A stretch of 64,000 nt of DNA from Pseudosulfitobacter pseudonitzschiae (GTDB taxonomy: Bacteria > Pseudomonadota > Alphaproteobacteria > Rhodobacterales > Rhodobacteraceae), in the NCBI RefSeq assembly GCF_002222635.1, contig NZ_CP022419.1:145223-209222 (forward strand). The letters are read 5' to 3'. The position numbers were made by a program, and so were the translations under genes. The notes under the pieces were generated by a model that was given only the letters and a program-made list of their open reading frames with translations, was not told the DNA's origin and searched no databases. Shown here piece by piece: positions 9,807 to 18,164 of this stretch (within the stretch, counting starts at the first letter, position 1; every line of letters starts with the position of its first letter).

Positions 9807-10130
9807 ATGGCGCTGGACCCCAATTCGGGAAATTATCAGCCGAAGACAATAGTCTACCATACGAATGTAGAATATATTGCGTGGTTAAATACTCTACATC
9901 CGGGCTCTGCCTTAGGCATGAAGCTACGGGTACAACTTGGTCTAAATATTCAGGAGGCGCGCCGATCCAGAGGGTTCAGCCAAGAAACCCTTGCGCATCG
10001 CGCGGACATTGATCGCGGCTATATTGGCAAGATCGAGAACGCAAAGCATGCCGCGTCGATCGATATGGTCGAAGCGATTGCGGAGGCATTGGGTATTGAG
10101 GCGCAAGAACTTCTTAAGCCTAGAATTTGA
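9807..10130 (+). CDS. XRE-family helix-turn-helix regulator
   Basis: 107 residues. An HTH_3 domain fills the C-terminal 70 residues (IQEARRSRGFSQETLAHRAD, then IDRGYIGKIENAKHAASIDMVEAIAEALG). The first 37 residues are unlike the family norm, and an internal ATG at 9919 could be the true start. The ATG at 9807 overlaps a TATAAT hexamer (9803-9808), so this start would need a promoter further upstream. It sits in front of the virB operon and is a candidate regulator of transfer. Confidence 0.75.
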   Translation: MALDPNSGNYQPKTIVYHTNVEYIAWLNTLHPGSALGMKLRVQLGLNIQEARRSRGFSQETLAHRADIDRGYIGKIENAKHAASIDMVEAIAEALGIEAQELLKPRI

Positions 10131-10163
10131 TTGCGCGCCATTTCCACCGCCGGGCGGGCAAGG

Positions 10164-10442
10164 CTAACGTTCAACCAACCCCAAGAACCGCCCATATTCT
10201 TCGCTGACCTCCCGCGCTTCCTGAAACGCGCGCGCCCGTTCGTCGTCAAGGCAGCGGAAATAGCTCTGAATGTCCTGAATGTAAGCCTCAAAGTCGTTCC
10301 GGATTAGATCAGCATATTCTTGAGCAGCTTGCGGGTCGTTCGGGACGAAGGGCCGTGGGGGCGCAAGGCAGGTTTCTGATAACGCACCACCAGCCAGAAA
10401 CATGAGATAAACGATAACGAGCACACAGCGATTTCGCTGCAT
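10164..10442 (-). CDS. Small exported protein beside the virB operon
   Basis: 92 residues from the ATG used here (a GTG 42 nt upstream is possible). Residues 1-22 form a signal peptide (CVLVIVYLMFLAGGALS). The mature part has two Cys and an acidic, helical tail (AFQEAREVSEEYGRFLGL). The family is not recognised. It is divergent from the virB operon. A role in the transfer apparatus is inferred only from position and export signal. Confidence 0.5.
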   Translation of the reverse strand: MQRNRCVLVIVYLMFLAGGALSETCLAPPRPFVPNDPQAAQEYADLIRNDFEAYIQDIQSYFRCLDDERARAFQEAREVSEEYGRFLGLVER

Positions 10443-10519
10443 ACGACTGCGCCAAAACGACCATGTAACCTTGAAAGAATCCACTCTGCATGCCTAATGG
10501 GTGCGCGACCACAGTACAG

Positions 10520-10545
10520 CCGCAACGCATAAATATATCTTGCGG
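10520..10545. promoter_or_regulatory. Inverted repeat in the virB upstream region
   Basis: CCGCAA and TTGCGG arms flank 14 AT-rich bases in the divergent region between the small exported gene and the virB operon. It is a candidate operator for the XRE regulator encoded at 9807; a TATACT hexamer follows at 10553-10558. Confidence 0.35.
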
Positions 10546-10613
10546 ACATTTATATACTATCGTATCTCTGGGCTTCAAGTAGGAATGCCTAGCGTTGCGT
10601 CTTTAGAGAAAGC

Positions 10614-10979
10614 GTGAGCCGGGCCATGAACTGGGAAGTCGAAGCACCAAATGTGGTTACGGAGGCGAGATTCCGCGAACTCGTGGAAAGCGGCTATAGC
10701 GCCGAAATCTTGTGCCAGGAATCTGCGCACAAGAAAGGCCCGAGCTATTACGGGGTCTGGATCCTGCGTGCCGTCTCAGCCGACGGCGTGGAAAAGCTAT
10801 TGGTTACGGCCCGGACCCGCACAACGCATAACGACATCAAAATCCGCGAATTCAAAACCATCACTGGCGTCGTGTCGTTCCTTGTTGGGATCGGCTTCTC
10901 ACATGCCGATGTCCCGCTCGAAGAGGGCCAGCGGACCGCGCATAAGCTCATTGCGCCGGTCAAAGGCAGCAGCGACTAG
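10614..10979 (+). CDS. Conserved small protein at the head of the virB operon
   Basis: 121 residues from GTG (117 from the ATG at 10626). Soluble and mixed alpha/beta, with no signal peptide or membrane segment. The central part (YYGVWILRAVSADGVEKLLVTAR) looks like a folded beta domain. The family is not recognised. Its 3' end overlaps the start of virB1 by about 29 nt, so it belongs to the transfer operon. Confidence 0.6.
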   Translation: MSRAMNWEVEAPNVVTEARFRELVESGYSAEILCQESAHKKGPSYYGVWILRAVSADGVEKLLVTARTRTTHNDIKIREFKTITGVVSFLVGIGFSHADVPLEEGQRTAHKLIAPVKGSSD

Positions 10980-11643
10980 CCTTCTTTTCATTTGGCTGCT
11001 TGCACCACCTGCGGCAGCCCAAATGGTTCTGGTCATGGAGAGCGACGGATCGCTGACCGCCACGCAATCCCAAAACAGCTTTGCTCGGAACTACAACGAC
11101 GGCGTAGGCCGAAGCTCGGCGGCCGATGCGCTCACTATACTTGACGAACCTGATGTTGTCGCAGCAACCGAAGAAATACGCATTGCCGCCATCGCGCCGC
11201 GTACTCCCCTGCCCCGTGCGGACGTTCTTTCGGCGATTGAGGCCACGGCGCTACGCTACGGCAGCCATACCGGCTTGCGCCGCGCGGGACTTTCGGTCTC
11301 GGACTGGATCGTCCTCTTCCGCGCCAACATCGAAATCGAGAGCGCCTATCGGCAAAGTGCCGTTTCCAGTGCAGGTGCCATTGGCCTTGGTCAACTTATG
11401 CCAGCGACAGCTCGCGACCTCGGTATCGATCCTCGCGACCCCTTGCAGAACCTTGATGGGTCAGCTCGTTACCTCGCGATGATGCTGTCGAAATTTGGCG
11501 ATCCATTGCTCGCCTTGGCCGCCTACAACGCCGGCCCCGATGCCGTGCGCCAATATGGCGGCATTCCCCCTTACCGAGAAACCCAAAATCATGTGGCCCG
11601 CGTCATGGCGGTAGCCGCACGTCTGGAAGGAACAAATCCATGA
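10951..11643 (+). CDS. virB1: VirB1-like lytic transglycosylase
   Basis: 230 residues from a TTG start. This start is chosen because it puts a perfect signal peptide (RRSKAAATSLLFIWLLAPPAAA) in front of the mature protein; the open frame extends further upstream but gives no sensible N-terminus. The SLT domain covers the C-terminal half: catalytic Glu in NIEIESAY, then SSAGAIGLGQLMPATARDLG and LALAAYNAGPDAV. It cuts peptidoglycan in the periplasm to let the type IV channel through. It overlaps the upstream gene and ends 4 nt into virB2. Confidence 0.85.
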   Translation: MRRSKAAATSLLFIWLLAPPAAAQMVLVMESDGSLTATQSQNSFARNYNDGVGRSSAADALTILDEPDVVAATEEIRIAAIAPRTPLPRADVLSAIEATALRYGSHTGLRRAGLSVSDWIVLFRANIEIESAYRQSAVSSAGAIGLGQLMPATARDLGIDPRDPLQNLDGSARYLAMMLSKFGDPLLALAAYNAGPDAVRQYGGIPPYRETQNHVARVMAVAARLEGTNP

Positions 11644-11933
11644 GATTCAGCCCATCTTTCTTCGTCGCCGTCTTGGCAGCCTTTGTGCTCATGGCAGAGC
11701 CTGCCCTTGCGCAAAGCATCGACCTCTCCCCAATTCAAAGTCTGCTACAGGGCATCGTCGATGCGCTGACGGGTCCGCTCGGCGTCGTCATCGCCACGCT
11801 CGCCGTTCTTGGCGTCTTCCTGAGCTGGTTTTTCAACATCATCGATCTGCGCCAAGCGCTTTGGGTGTTGGTTGGCATCGCAGGCGTCGCCGCCGCGCCC
11901 ACAATCGTTGCTGCGGTCTTTGCAGGTGGCTGA
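11640..11933 (+). CDS. virB2: VirB2 major pilin
   Basis: 97 residues, of the TrbC/VirB2 family. A long signal sequence ends at ALAQ (cleavage near residue 25), followed by two hydrophobic segments (GVVIATLAVLGVFLSWFF and ALWVLVGIAGVAAAPTIVA) separated by a short polar loop. This is the pilin pattern. It overlaps virB1 by 4 nt and virB3 by 8 nt. Confidence 0.88.
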   Translation: MRFSPSFFVAVLAAFVLMAEPALAQSIDLSPIQSLLQGIVDALTGPLGVVIATLAVLGVFLSWFFNIIDLRQALWVLVGIAGVAAAPTIVAAVFAGG

Positions 11934-12204
11934 GCGTTCGCCCCTCTTTCTCGGCCTCGTGCGCCCGCCCAAGCTTCTGGGCCTGCCCATCATGTATGCG
12001 ATGGTCTGGCTTTTTGGCTCGGTGCTGCTCTTTGTGTGGATCCAGCACATCGTGATCCTAGCCGTGGCTGCCGTGCTCTACCCCGTGCTGTGGAAAGCTG
12101 CCGATTGGGACCCGCGCTTTATCGACGTGATGATGACGGCGTTGCAAGAAACCCCACCGACGCGAAACAAACAGGTGCATGGCGGGGATAGCTATGCCCC
12201 GTGA
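11926..12204 (+). CDS. virB3: VirB3 inner-membrane T4SS component
   Basis: 92 residues from GTG, which overlaps the virB2 stop in the common GTGGCTGA arrangement. It has the VirB3 signature: a short N-terminus (LFLGLVRPPKLLGLP) and a long hydrophobic hairpin (residues 22-58). The open frame extends 54 nt upstream inside virB2, but that part is only a shadow. VirB3 works with the VirB4 ATPase encoded next. Confidence 0.85.
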   Translation: MAERSPLFLGLVRPPKLLGLPIMYAMVWLFGSVLLFVWIQHIVILAVAAVLYPVLWKAADWDPRFIDVMMTALQETPPTRNKQVHGGDSYAP

Positions 12205-14557
12205 CGAGGTCCTCGATCCCCGCACTTTGACGCCGGATTGGTATGCCCGCGAGACGCGGCTTGCGCATATGCTGCCCTATGTCAGCTTGGTCGGTGACCA
12301 AACGGTGCGCACGCGGGTGAACGAACTGTTCCAATGCATCCGCTTGGATGGGGTAAACAGCTACACAACTGATGATGCCTACCTCGACAAGGTCACGTCC
12401 CTGTTTGCCCGTATCGTCGCGCAGCTGGGTCCAGATTTCAGCTATTATGTACATAAGGTCTCAAAAGCGATCGCGCCGGAGCTTGAACCAGTGCGCGACG
12501 AGAGCTTTGCAGGCGAAGTGGATCGCCAGTGGCGCGAGAAACTGGCGACCAGCGGGCTGCGCGACAAGACACTGACTCTCACAGTCATGCACCGTCCGCC
12601 GTCCAAGAGTTTTCTTCCATTTCTCAATCGCAGCGCACCTGAGCGCTTCAAACAAGAAACTCAAAAACGCCTTCGACGGCTGAACGAGGCCGTGAATGTC
12701 TTTGCGACAGGGCTGGCTGATCTCAAACCGCGCGTGCTGTCGGCGAAATCAGGCGAGCTGGTTGGGTTCCTCGGGGCGCTCAATACGGGCCAAGAACTGC
12801 CGCTGTTTCCGGCGAGCATCTACGGCTTCCTGTCGTTCAACGTGGCCAACACCCGCGTGACATTCCTTGAGGATCACTTTGAGCTTTCAGAAGGCGTCGT
12901 AGGCCACCGCTACGGCAAAAGTTTCACCATCGGTGAATACTCCGAGGCCACGTCTTGCACGATGTTCGACATGCTCAATCTACCAGTCGACATGATCGTC
13001 ACTCATTCGTTCACACCGATCAATTCCAACCTCATGGCCGGACGGATCAAGCGCCAGAAACGACAGATGCAGGCGTCACAGGATGCTGCTCTCTCGCTCA
13101 TGGAAGCCCTCGATATCGCCGCCGATGATCTTGAAGCCAAACGCCAAAGTTTTGGTGAACACCACATGGTTGTGACGATCTTTTGCGACACGCTTGATGA
13201 GCTGCAGACGGTGAGCGCCGAGATCGTCAATGCCGCCGCTGCTGAAGGTGTGAAGATGATCGGCGAGCGGGTCGCAGCAAAAGCGCATTATCTGAGCCAG
13301 CACCCCGGCAATCAGCCCAAGCGCGTGCGCGCGAGTGCCATCACGAACCGAAACTTTGCAGATTTCGCAGCGTTTCATCGCACACAGCTCGGCAAAGAAG
13401 CGGGTGACGTGCCTTGGGGCAAGGTGATCACCATGCTCCCCACGCCTGAGCAAAGTGCTTATCGGTTTTCTTATCACGAGCAAGGCAGCCCAGACAAAGA
13501 GCCGACCAGCGGACATACCTTAATCATGGGACGGCCCGGATCTGGTAAATCCGTCCTTTCCGCATTTCTCATGACCCAAGCCCGTCGAGCAGGCGCGCGA
13601 ATCTTCGTCTTTGATTACCGACTTGGTATGGAGATGGCGGTCCGCGCCAACGGGGGCAGCTATGCGGCTTTGAAGGCTGGACAAGCCACCGGCCTCAATC
13701 CGCTTTGGACGGAAGTTGACAATCGCGGCACGGCTTGGCTGTCAGACTGGCTGGGCACCCTGCTCTACCGCGCAGACAAGCCACTGACGCCCGTTCAAAC
13801 CAACCGTATCCAAGAGGTCGTGCGTCAAAACGCCAATGCCACGGATCCAGCGTTGCGTAATTGGAAGGACTTCGCCTCGCTCTTTGTTTCCACCGATGAT
13901 GGCGGCGATTTGCACCAGCGACTGCTCGAGTGGACCAGCGATGGCCGCTACGGCTGGATCTTCGGTCAGTCTTTGGAAGACACCTTTTCTCTCGAAGGTG
14001 ACGTCGTCGGGTTTGATCTAACGGGTATTCTGGATTCTGAGTCCGAGAAAGAACGGATGGCCGTCTTGAGCTATCTGTTCCGCCGCGTTGAACGTGAAAT
14101 CGAAGATCGTCGTCCCACGATCATCGTGATTGATGAAGCCTGGAAAGCCCTCGACAACGCCTATTTCGCAGAACGGCTTTCGAACTGGCTTGTGACGGCG
14201 CGCAAGCAAAACACCGTTGCCGTGATGATGACGCAATATGCGAGCCAGCTGGAACGCACACGTACCGGTAAGACCATTGTCGAAGCGGTCCCGACACAAA
14301 TCCTGCTGCCCAACATCCGCGCCCATGCGTCTGACTACCAGATGCTGAACCTCTTCGACAAAGAGCTCGATGTGCTTTTGAACACCGGCAGCAATTCGCG
14401 GTTGGCCCTTATTCGCGACGACCAAGGATCTATCGTGGTCGATGCCGATCTTAGCGCATTAGGTCGTAACCTCACCATCCTCGGCGGCATGGAAAAGGGC
14501 GAGGCGCTTGTGGGAGCTGACTACCGAGACCGTTCTGACTTCTGGAGACTGACATGA
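12194..14557 (+). CDS. virB4: VirB4 ATPase
   Basis: 787 residues. CagE/TrbE/VirB4 family: Walker A GRPGSGKS near residue 445 and Walker B TIIVIDEAWK near 645. This ATPase powers pilus assembly and substrate transfer at the inner membrane. The ATG at 12194 has a GGGGA site 5 nt upstream; an ATG 15 nt earlier is the alternative. It overlaps virB3 by 11 nt and shares ATGA with the next gene. Confidence 0.92.
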   Translation: MPRDEVLDPRTLTPDWYARETRLAHMLPYVSLVGDQTVRTRVNELFQCIRLDGVNSYTTDDAYLDKVTSLFARIVAQLGPDFSYYVHKVSKAIAPELEPVRDESFAGEVDRQWREKLATSGLRDKTLTLTVMHRPPSKSFLPFLNRSAPERFKQETQKRLRRLNEAVNVFATGLADLKPRVLSAKSGELVGFLGALNTGQELPLFPASIYGFLSFNVANTRVTFLEDHFELSEGVVGHRYGKSFTIGEYSEATSCTMFDMLNLPVDMIVTHSFTPINSNLMAGRIKRQKRQMQASQDAALSLMEALDIAADDLEAKRQSFGEHHMVVTIFCDTLDELQTVSAEIVNAAAAEGVKMIGERVAAKAHYLSQHPGNQPKRVRASAITNRNFADFAAFHRTQLGKEAGDVPWGKVITMLPTPEQSAYRFSYHEQGSPDKEPTSGHTLIMGRPGSGKSVLSAFLMTQARRAGARIFVFDYRLGMEMAVRANGGSYAALKAGQATGLNPLWTEVDNRGTAWLSDWLGTLLYRADKPLTPVQTNRIQEVVRQNANATDPALRNWKDFASLFVSTDDGGDLHQRLLEWTSDGRYGWIFGQSLEDTFSLEGDVVGFDLTGILDSESEKERMAVLSYLFRRVEREIEDRRPTIIVIDEAWKALDNAYFAERLSNWLVTARKQNTVAVMMTQYASQLERTRTGKTIVEAVPTQILLPNIRAHASDYQMLNLFDKELDVLLNTGSNSRLALIRDDQGSIVVDADLSALGRNLTILGGMEKGEALVGADYRDRSDFWRLT

Positions 14558-14739
14558 CACGCATTTTGATCCTTTTCGCCGCACTCGGCATGCTCGCCTC
14601 CTGTGCCCAGTACCAAAAACCACAGGCGAATTGTTTCACATTCCGCGCTGCTGTCGCCCCGGCCGAGCCGGTCGCTCCGGTCGCACCAGATTGCATCTTT
14701 ACCCCTATGAACGGGTCGGAGGGTGACATTGCTGTCTAA
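14554..14739 (+). CDS. Small lipoprotein, VirB7-like position
   Basis: 61 residues. The signal peptide ends in a textbook lipobox, LASC (Cys17). The mature part is short, Pro/Ala-rich, with two further Cys. In size and lipidation it matches VirB7, which stabilises VirB9 in the outer-membrane core, but it lies after virB4 rather than before virB8. The first codon overlaps the virB4 stop (ATGA). Confidence 0.7.
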   Translation: MTRILILFAALGMLASCAQYQKPQANCFTFRAAVAPAEPVAPVAPDCIFTPMNGSEGDIAV

Positions 14740-15883
14740 GCTCGCTCATATCCTCTGCGTGTCTTTGCTGCCCGGTCTCGCCTTCGCTCAAGGTGTGCCA
14801 ACGGTCGATAACGGTCTGACCGCACGCGACATCGTGGAAACCGGTGACCGCGAAGTCGATCTCGCAACCCAAGCCGACAAGCTGTCCGTGCGCGAACTCA
14901 TTGCCGAGATTGAACGTGAGCAATTGGAGACGCTGGCGCGTATTCTCGATGCCCAATCAAGCTTTGGAGGCCAAGGCCTGCCCGCAATCGTGTCCGGTTT
15001 GGAATCTGGCAGTGGTGATCCTGCGCGCTCGGTGGAAGCCGTTTATGGCTCAGGCGGGATTGATCCTAATCCCGGTGGCACGCAGATGTTTGGCGATGCG
15101 GCCCAGAATATCGAACAACTCATTATCCGCGTCGCTCAAGAGACCAGCGGCTTTGCGGGCGTAGGGCGTGCCGGACTCTCTTCGGTCCAATGGCGCGCCC
15201 TTCTTCAAGCCCTGATTTGGCAGGAAAGTCGTTTTACCATCGGTGCGCGTTCTCCCGTTGGCGCATTTGGCCTGACCCAAATCATGCCGGGCACCGCGAG
15301 CGACCTCGGCATCAATCCTGCCTACTATGACAGCCCCTATTTACAGGTGCATGGCGGCGCGCGGTACTTGGCCACGCAACTCAACACCTTTGACGGCAAC
15401 ATCATCAACGCGCTTGCCGCCTACAATGCAGGGCCGGGCCGCGTGTTTGAATATAGCGGAGTGCCTCCGTTCCGCGAAACACAACACTACGTCACAGTCA
15501 TCCCCGAACGCTACAATCTCTATCTCAGCCGGATCGGCGGTATCGAAGCCTTGGGAACAATCGATCCAGCGCTACTGGCCAATGCCAACCTCTCGATCAC
15601 AGGGCATGGCGCTGCTTTCTACGGAAACAATTCCCCTGCCGCCATCAGACAGGCCGCCTTGCGGATCCGTGACATCGTGGAGCGCATTTCCGAGACAGAG
15701 GACGTGTCGGAAAGCATGGCGCTTAACACCTACGCCCGCGCTGAACTCGTGCGCCTCGTCGCTGCCCGCATTCGCCTGCAAGCGGCAAGAACACGGGCCT
15801 TGAGCGCGGTTGAATTGGCCCAAGCCTCCGCCCGCATGGCCGAAGGCAACTTTATGAACTTTACAATCGAGGAGTTGGACTAA
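14729..15883 (+). CDS. VirB5-like protein with embedded transglycosylase domain
   Basis: 384 residues from a TTG start preceded by GGAG at 6-nt spacing; a GTG 6 nt upstream is too close to that site. It begins with a signal peptide and then QGVPTVDN, the same opening as the VirB5 encoded next (QGVPVVDT). A helical section follows, then a complete SLT domain (Glu in LIWQESRFTIGA; GAFGLTQIMPGTASDLG; ALAAYNAGPGRV; residues about 150-260). The last 70 residues again look like VirB5, with LNTYARAEL and the tail NFMNFTIEELD against RFMDFTLPDLSAD. It is best read as a VirB5 scaffold carrying an inserted peptidoglycan hydrolase. Confidence 0.8.
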   Translation: MLSKLAHILCVSLLPGLAFAQGVPTVDNGLTARDIVETGDREVDLATQADKLSVRELIAEIEREQLETLARILDAQSSFGGQGLPAIVSGLESGSGDPARSVEAVYGSGGIDPNPGGTQMFGDAAQNIEQLIIRVAQETSGFAGVGRAGLSSVQWRALLQALIWQESRFTIGARSPVGAFGLTQIMPGTASDLGINPAYYDSPYLQVHGGARYLATQLNTFDGNIINALAAYNAGPGRVFEYSGVPPFRETQHYVTVIPERYNLYLSRIGGIEALGTIDPALLANANLSITGHGAAFYGNNSPAAIRQAALRIRDIVERISETEDVSESMALNTYARAELVRLVAARIRLQAARTRALSAVELAQASARMAEGNFMNFTIEELD

Positions 15884-16698
15884 TGCTTAGATCCAAATGG
15901 CTTTTGAAGACTGCTTTGGTTGGCACGCTTGCCATGGGGTTCCACGCGGCGTCGCCTACCTCGGTCTTCGCGCAAGGCGTTCCTGTGGTCGACACCCAGA
16001 ATATCGCCCAAAATATCCAACAGCTTCGGCAGATGATCGAAGACGAGATCCTGCAAAACGAGCAGCTGACGCAGCTGCGCGAACAGCTTGCCACACTCAC
16101 GGACCAACTCGCAGAGCTGCAACGCACCTATGAGGCCCTGACCCGTCTTGCCGAACTGCCGGAAATAATCCGCACTCAAATGGAGGACGAGCTTAACGGC
16201 CTCCTCGACCAAGAGTTCGGCGATATCATCGCGACCATCGAGGCTATCAAGAACGGGGACTTTTCTGGTTTGTCCGGGTCGGGCGCAGGCGAGATCGAAA
16301 CCCAGATGGACCGCGTTCTGGCCGATCTTGGGTTTGATGACGATACACTATCGGAAATGGCCAGCAGCGGGAACGCAAGTGCCAATCGGATTGCGACCCA
16401 AGCCACAACTGGCGCGCTGGTCTCGGCAGCCGCCCAAAATAGCTATGGCGATGCAGGTCAATCGCTTGAGCGCGTGGACCGGCTCGTTGGCCTTATCGAC
16501 GACATGGATGAGTTAAAAGAAAGCGTCGATCTCAATACGCGCGTGACGGCAGAACTTGCGATTGCGCTTGTTGCCATGTGGCAGCTTGAAGCCATTCAAA
16601 CCGTCGGCGACGGCACCGGTGGTGTGATCGATGCCGCCACCATTGCCGAAGAGCAGCGGTTCATGGATTTCACCTTGCCCGATCTCAGTGCTGATTAA
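15883..16698 (+). CDS. virB5: VirB5 minor pilin / pilus-tip protein
   Basis: 271 residues. Signal peptide to about residue 30, then a long coiled-coil region (residues 40-110, NIQQLRQMIEDEILQNEQLT and repeated Leu/Gln heptads) and a helical C-terminal domain ending RFMDFTLPDLSAD. This fits the VirB5/TrbJ family, which caps the pilus and helps contact recipients. The start ATG shares one base with the upstream TAA. Confidence 0.82.
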   Translation: MLRSKWLLKTALVGTLAMGFHAASPTSVFAQGVPVVDTQNIAQNIQQLRQMIEDEILQNEQLTQLREQLATLTDQLAELQRTYEALTRLAELPEIIRTQMEDELNGLLDQEFGDIIATIEAIKNGDFSGLSGSGAGEIETQMDRVLADLGFDDDTLSEMASSGNASANRIATQATTGALVSAAAQNSYGDAGQSLERVDRLVGLIDDMDELKESVDLNTRVTAELAIALVAMWQLEAIQTVGDGTGGVIDAATIAEEQRFMDFTLPDLSAD

Positions 16699-16795
16699 GG
16701 CGTTTCGAAATTGACCAGCAATATCAAATATCGGTTTTCGCGTTCGAGCGAAGCGAGAGGCAGCGAAGAACCGATTCAGTTTATTTCGAAACGCC
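16699..16795. repeat. Long inverted repeat inside the virB operon
   Basis: A perfect 13-bp pair, GGCGTTTCGAAAT (16699-16711) and its complement (16783-16795), encloses a second pair, ATCGGTTTTCGC (16730-16741) with GCGAAGAACCGAT (16763-16775, one bulge). It fills almost the whole 115-bp gap between virB5 and virB8. There is no T-run, so a simple terminator is unlikely; an mRNA-processing or stabilising hairpin is possible. Confidence 0.65.
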
Positions 16796-16813
16796 AAGAC
16801 CGAGGCGTGATGC

Positions 16814-17467
16814 ATGGCGAGTGAACAAGACATTATTGAAGAAGAACTGGTTTACGGTGCGCTGCGTCGTGAACGTCTTTGGCAGCGGCTTGGCTTGATC
16901 GGGCTGATCTTTGGCATTCTGGGGTGTCTGAGTGCTGCGGCTGTCTCGATCCTCGATATTGATCCGCCGCCTGTCGTGGTGCCTTATGATCCCGCGACCG
17001 GCTTTGCCCTGCCGGAGGCTTCTGTCGGGGCAACGACCGTCACAGAAAACCAAGCCATTATCGAGGCGGAAGTCTTCCGCTACATTAGCGATCGCGAAGT
17101 CTACAACCAACTCGACAATGATGTTCGGGTCCGAAGTGTACTGCGCCGCTCTGATGGCGCGGCCGAAGCATCTTTGCGCCAAATCTGGAACAGTGCGAAT
17201 GCAGACTATCCGCCCACGCTCTATGGCACGAGCGGCCGCTTGGATGTCGAAGTCTTAAGCATCAACCGGATCGGCACCAATCGCGCCACAGTCCGCCTGC
17301 GCAAGCGCCTGAACTCAATCAATGGCGTCCAGACCGGTCTCTTCACAGCAACCCTGCTCTTCGAGTTCCGCCCCGAGACCAGCCGCTCCATCGATCAGGT
17401 TTGGTCCAACCCCTTCGGCTTCACCGTCTTGGAATATTCCATCCGCTCCGACAGATTGGAGAACTAG
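16814..17467 (+). CDS. virB8: VirB8 inner-membrane assembly factor
   Basis: 217 residues. A short cytoplasmic N-terminus, one membrane segment (residues 26-45, LGLIGLIFGILGCLSAAAVS) and a periplasmic NTF2-like domain with the family's YISDREVYNQ region. It organises the VirB6/B9/B10 complex. First gene after the hairpin-bearing gap. Confidence 0.88.
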   Translation: MASEQDIIEEELVYGALRRERLWQRLGLIGLIFGILGCLSAAAVSILDIDPPPVVVPYDPATGFALPEASVGATTVTENQAIIEAEVFRYISDREVYNQLDNDVRVRSVLRRSDGAAEASLRQIWNSANADYPPTLYGTSGRLDVEVLSINRIGTNRATVRLRKRLNSINGVQTGLFTATLLFEFRPETSRSIDQVWSNPFGFTVLEYSIRSDRLEN

Positions 17468-17468
17468 T

Positions 17469-18164
17469 TTGCTTACAAAGTTGTTCAGTATTCTCGTGCT
17501 TGCCGTGATGCCGGGTTTGGCCATCGCTGAAGCCATTCCGCGTGGCGGACCCAATGACAGTCGCGTTCGGTTGGCGACATATCAAGAAGCGCAGGTCTAC
17601 CGTCTCAGTGTGTCCCTCACACATGTGACAACAGTCGAATTCGGTGAGGGCGAGAGCATTCGCTCGGTCATTGCAGGCGACACCGAGGGTTTTGAAATCG
17701 ATGGTGTGCCGGGCGGTCAGGCCTTTGCGATCAAGCCAGTTGCGCGCGGCGTCCATACCAATGTGACGGTCTATACCAACCGGCGCAGCTACTACTTCAA
17801 CGTCCAAGAGGTCCAAAGCCCCACCTTCTATGTGGTCCAGTTTCGCTATCCTGATGATGACGCGAGATCGGCCCGCACAATTGCCCAGCAAGCCCCCAAC
17901 TATAATTATGGAGCTAGCACGCAGGTCCAGTTCACTCCGACACGCGTCTGGGATGACGGGACGTTTACGTATTTCGCGTTTCCCCGAAATGCGCCTGTGC
18001 CAGCCATCTTCCGATACTCCAGTAGCCGTGAGCGCACGGTAAACACGCAAGCCGTCGAGGACGGTGTGATCCGCGTCTCAGGCCTGAACACGCAGTGGGT
18101 GTTGCGCCTCGGGGATGAGGTGGTTTGCATTCAAGCAACCCCACCCGCAGGGGCGTCATCATGA
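17469..18164 (+). CDS. virB9: VirB9 outer-membrane core protein
   Basis: 231 residues from TTG. This start gives a clean signal peptide (LLTKLFSILVLAVMPGLAIA) and has GGAG 8 nt upstream; the open frame continues upstream only inside virB8. CagX/VirB9 family: beta-rich N-domain and a C-terminal domain with TRVWDDGTFTYFAFP near residue 157. The protein ends with a free Cys near the C-terminus that could bond to the small lipoprotein. It shares ATGA with virB10. Confidence 0.88.
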   Translation: MLTKLFSILVLAVMPGLAIAEAIPRGGPNDSRVRLATYQEAQVYRLSVSLTHVTTVEFGEGESIRSVIAGDTEGFEIDGVPGGQAFAIKPVARGVHTNVTVYTNRRSYYFNVQEVQSPTFYVVQFRYPDDDARSARTIAQQAPNYNYGASTQVQFTPTRVWDDGTFTYFAFPRNAPVPAIFRYSSSRERTVNTQAVEDGVIRVSGLNTQWVLRLGDEVVCIQATPPAGASS

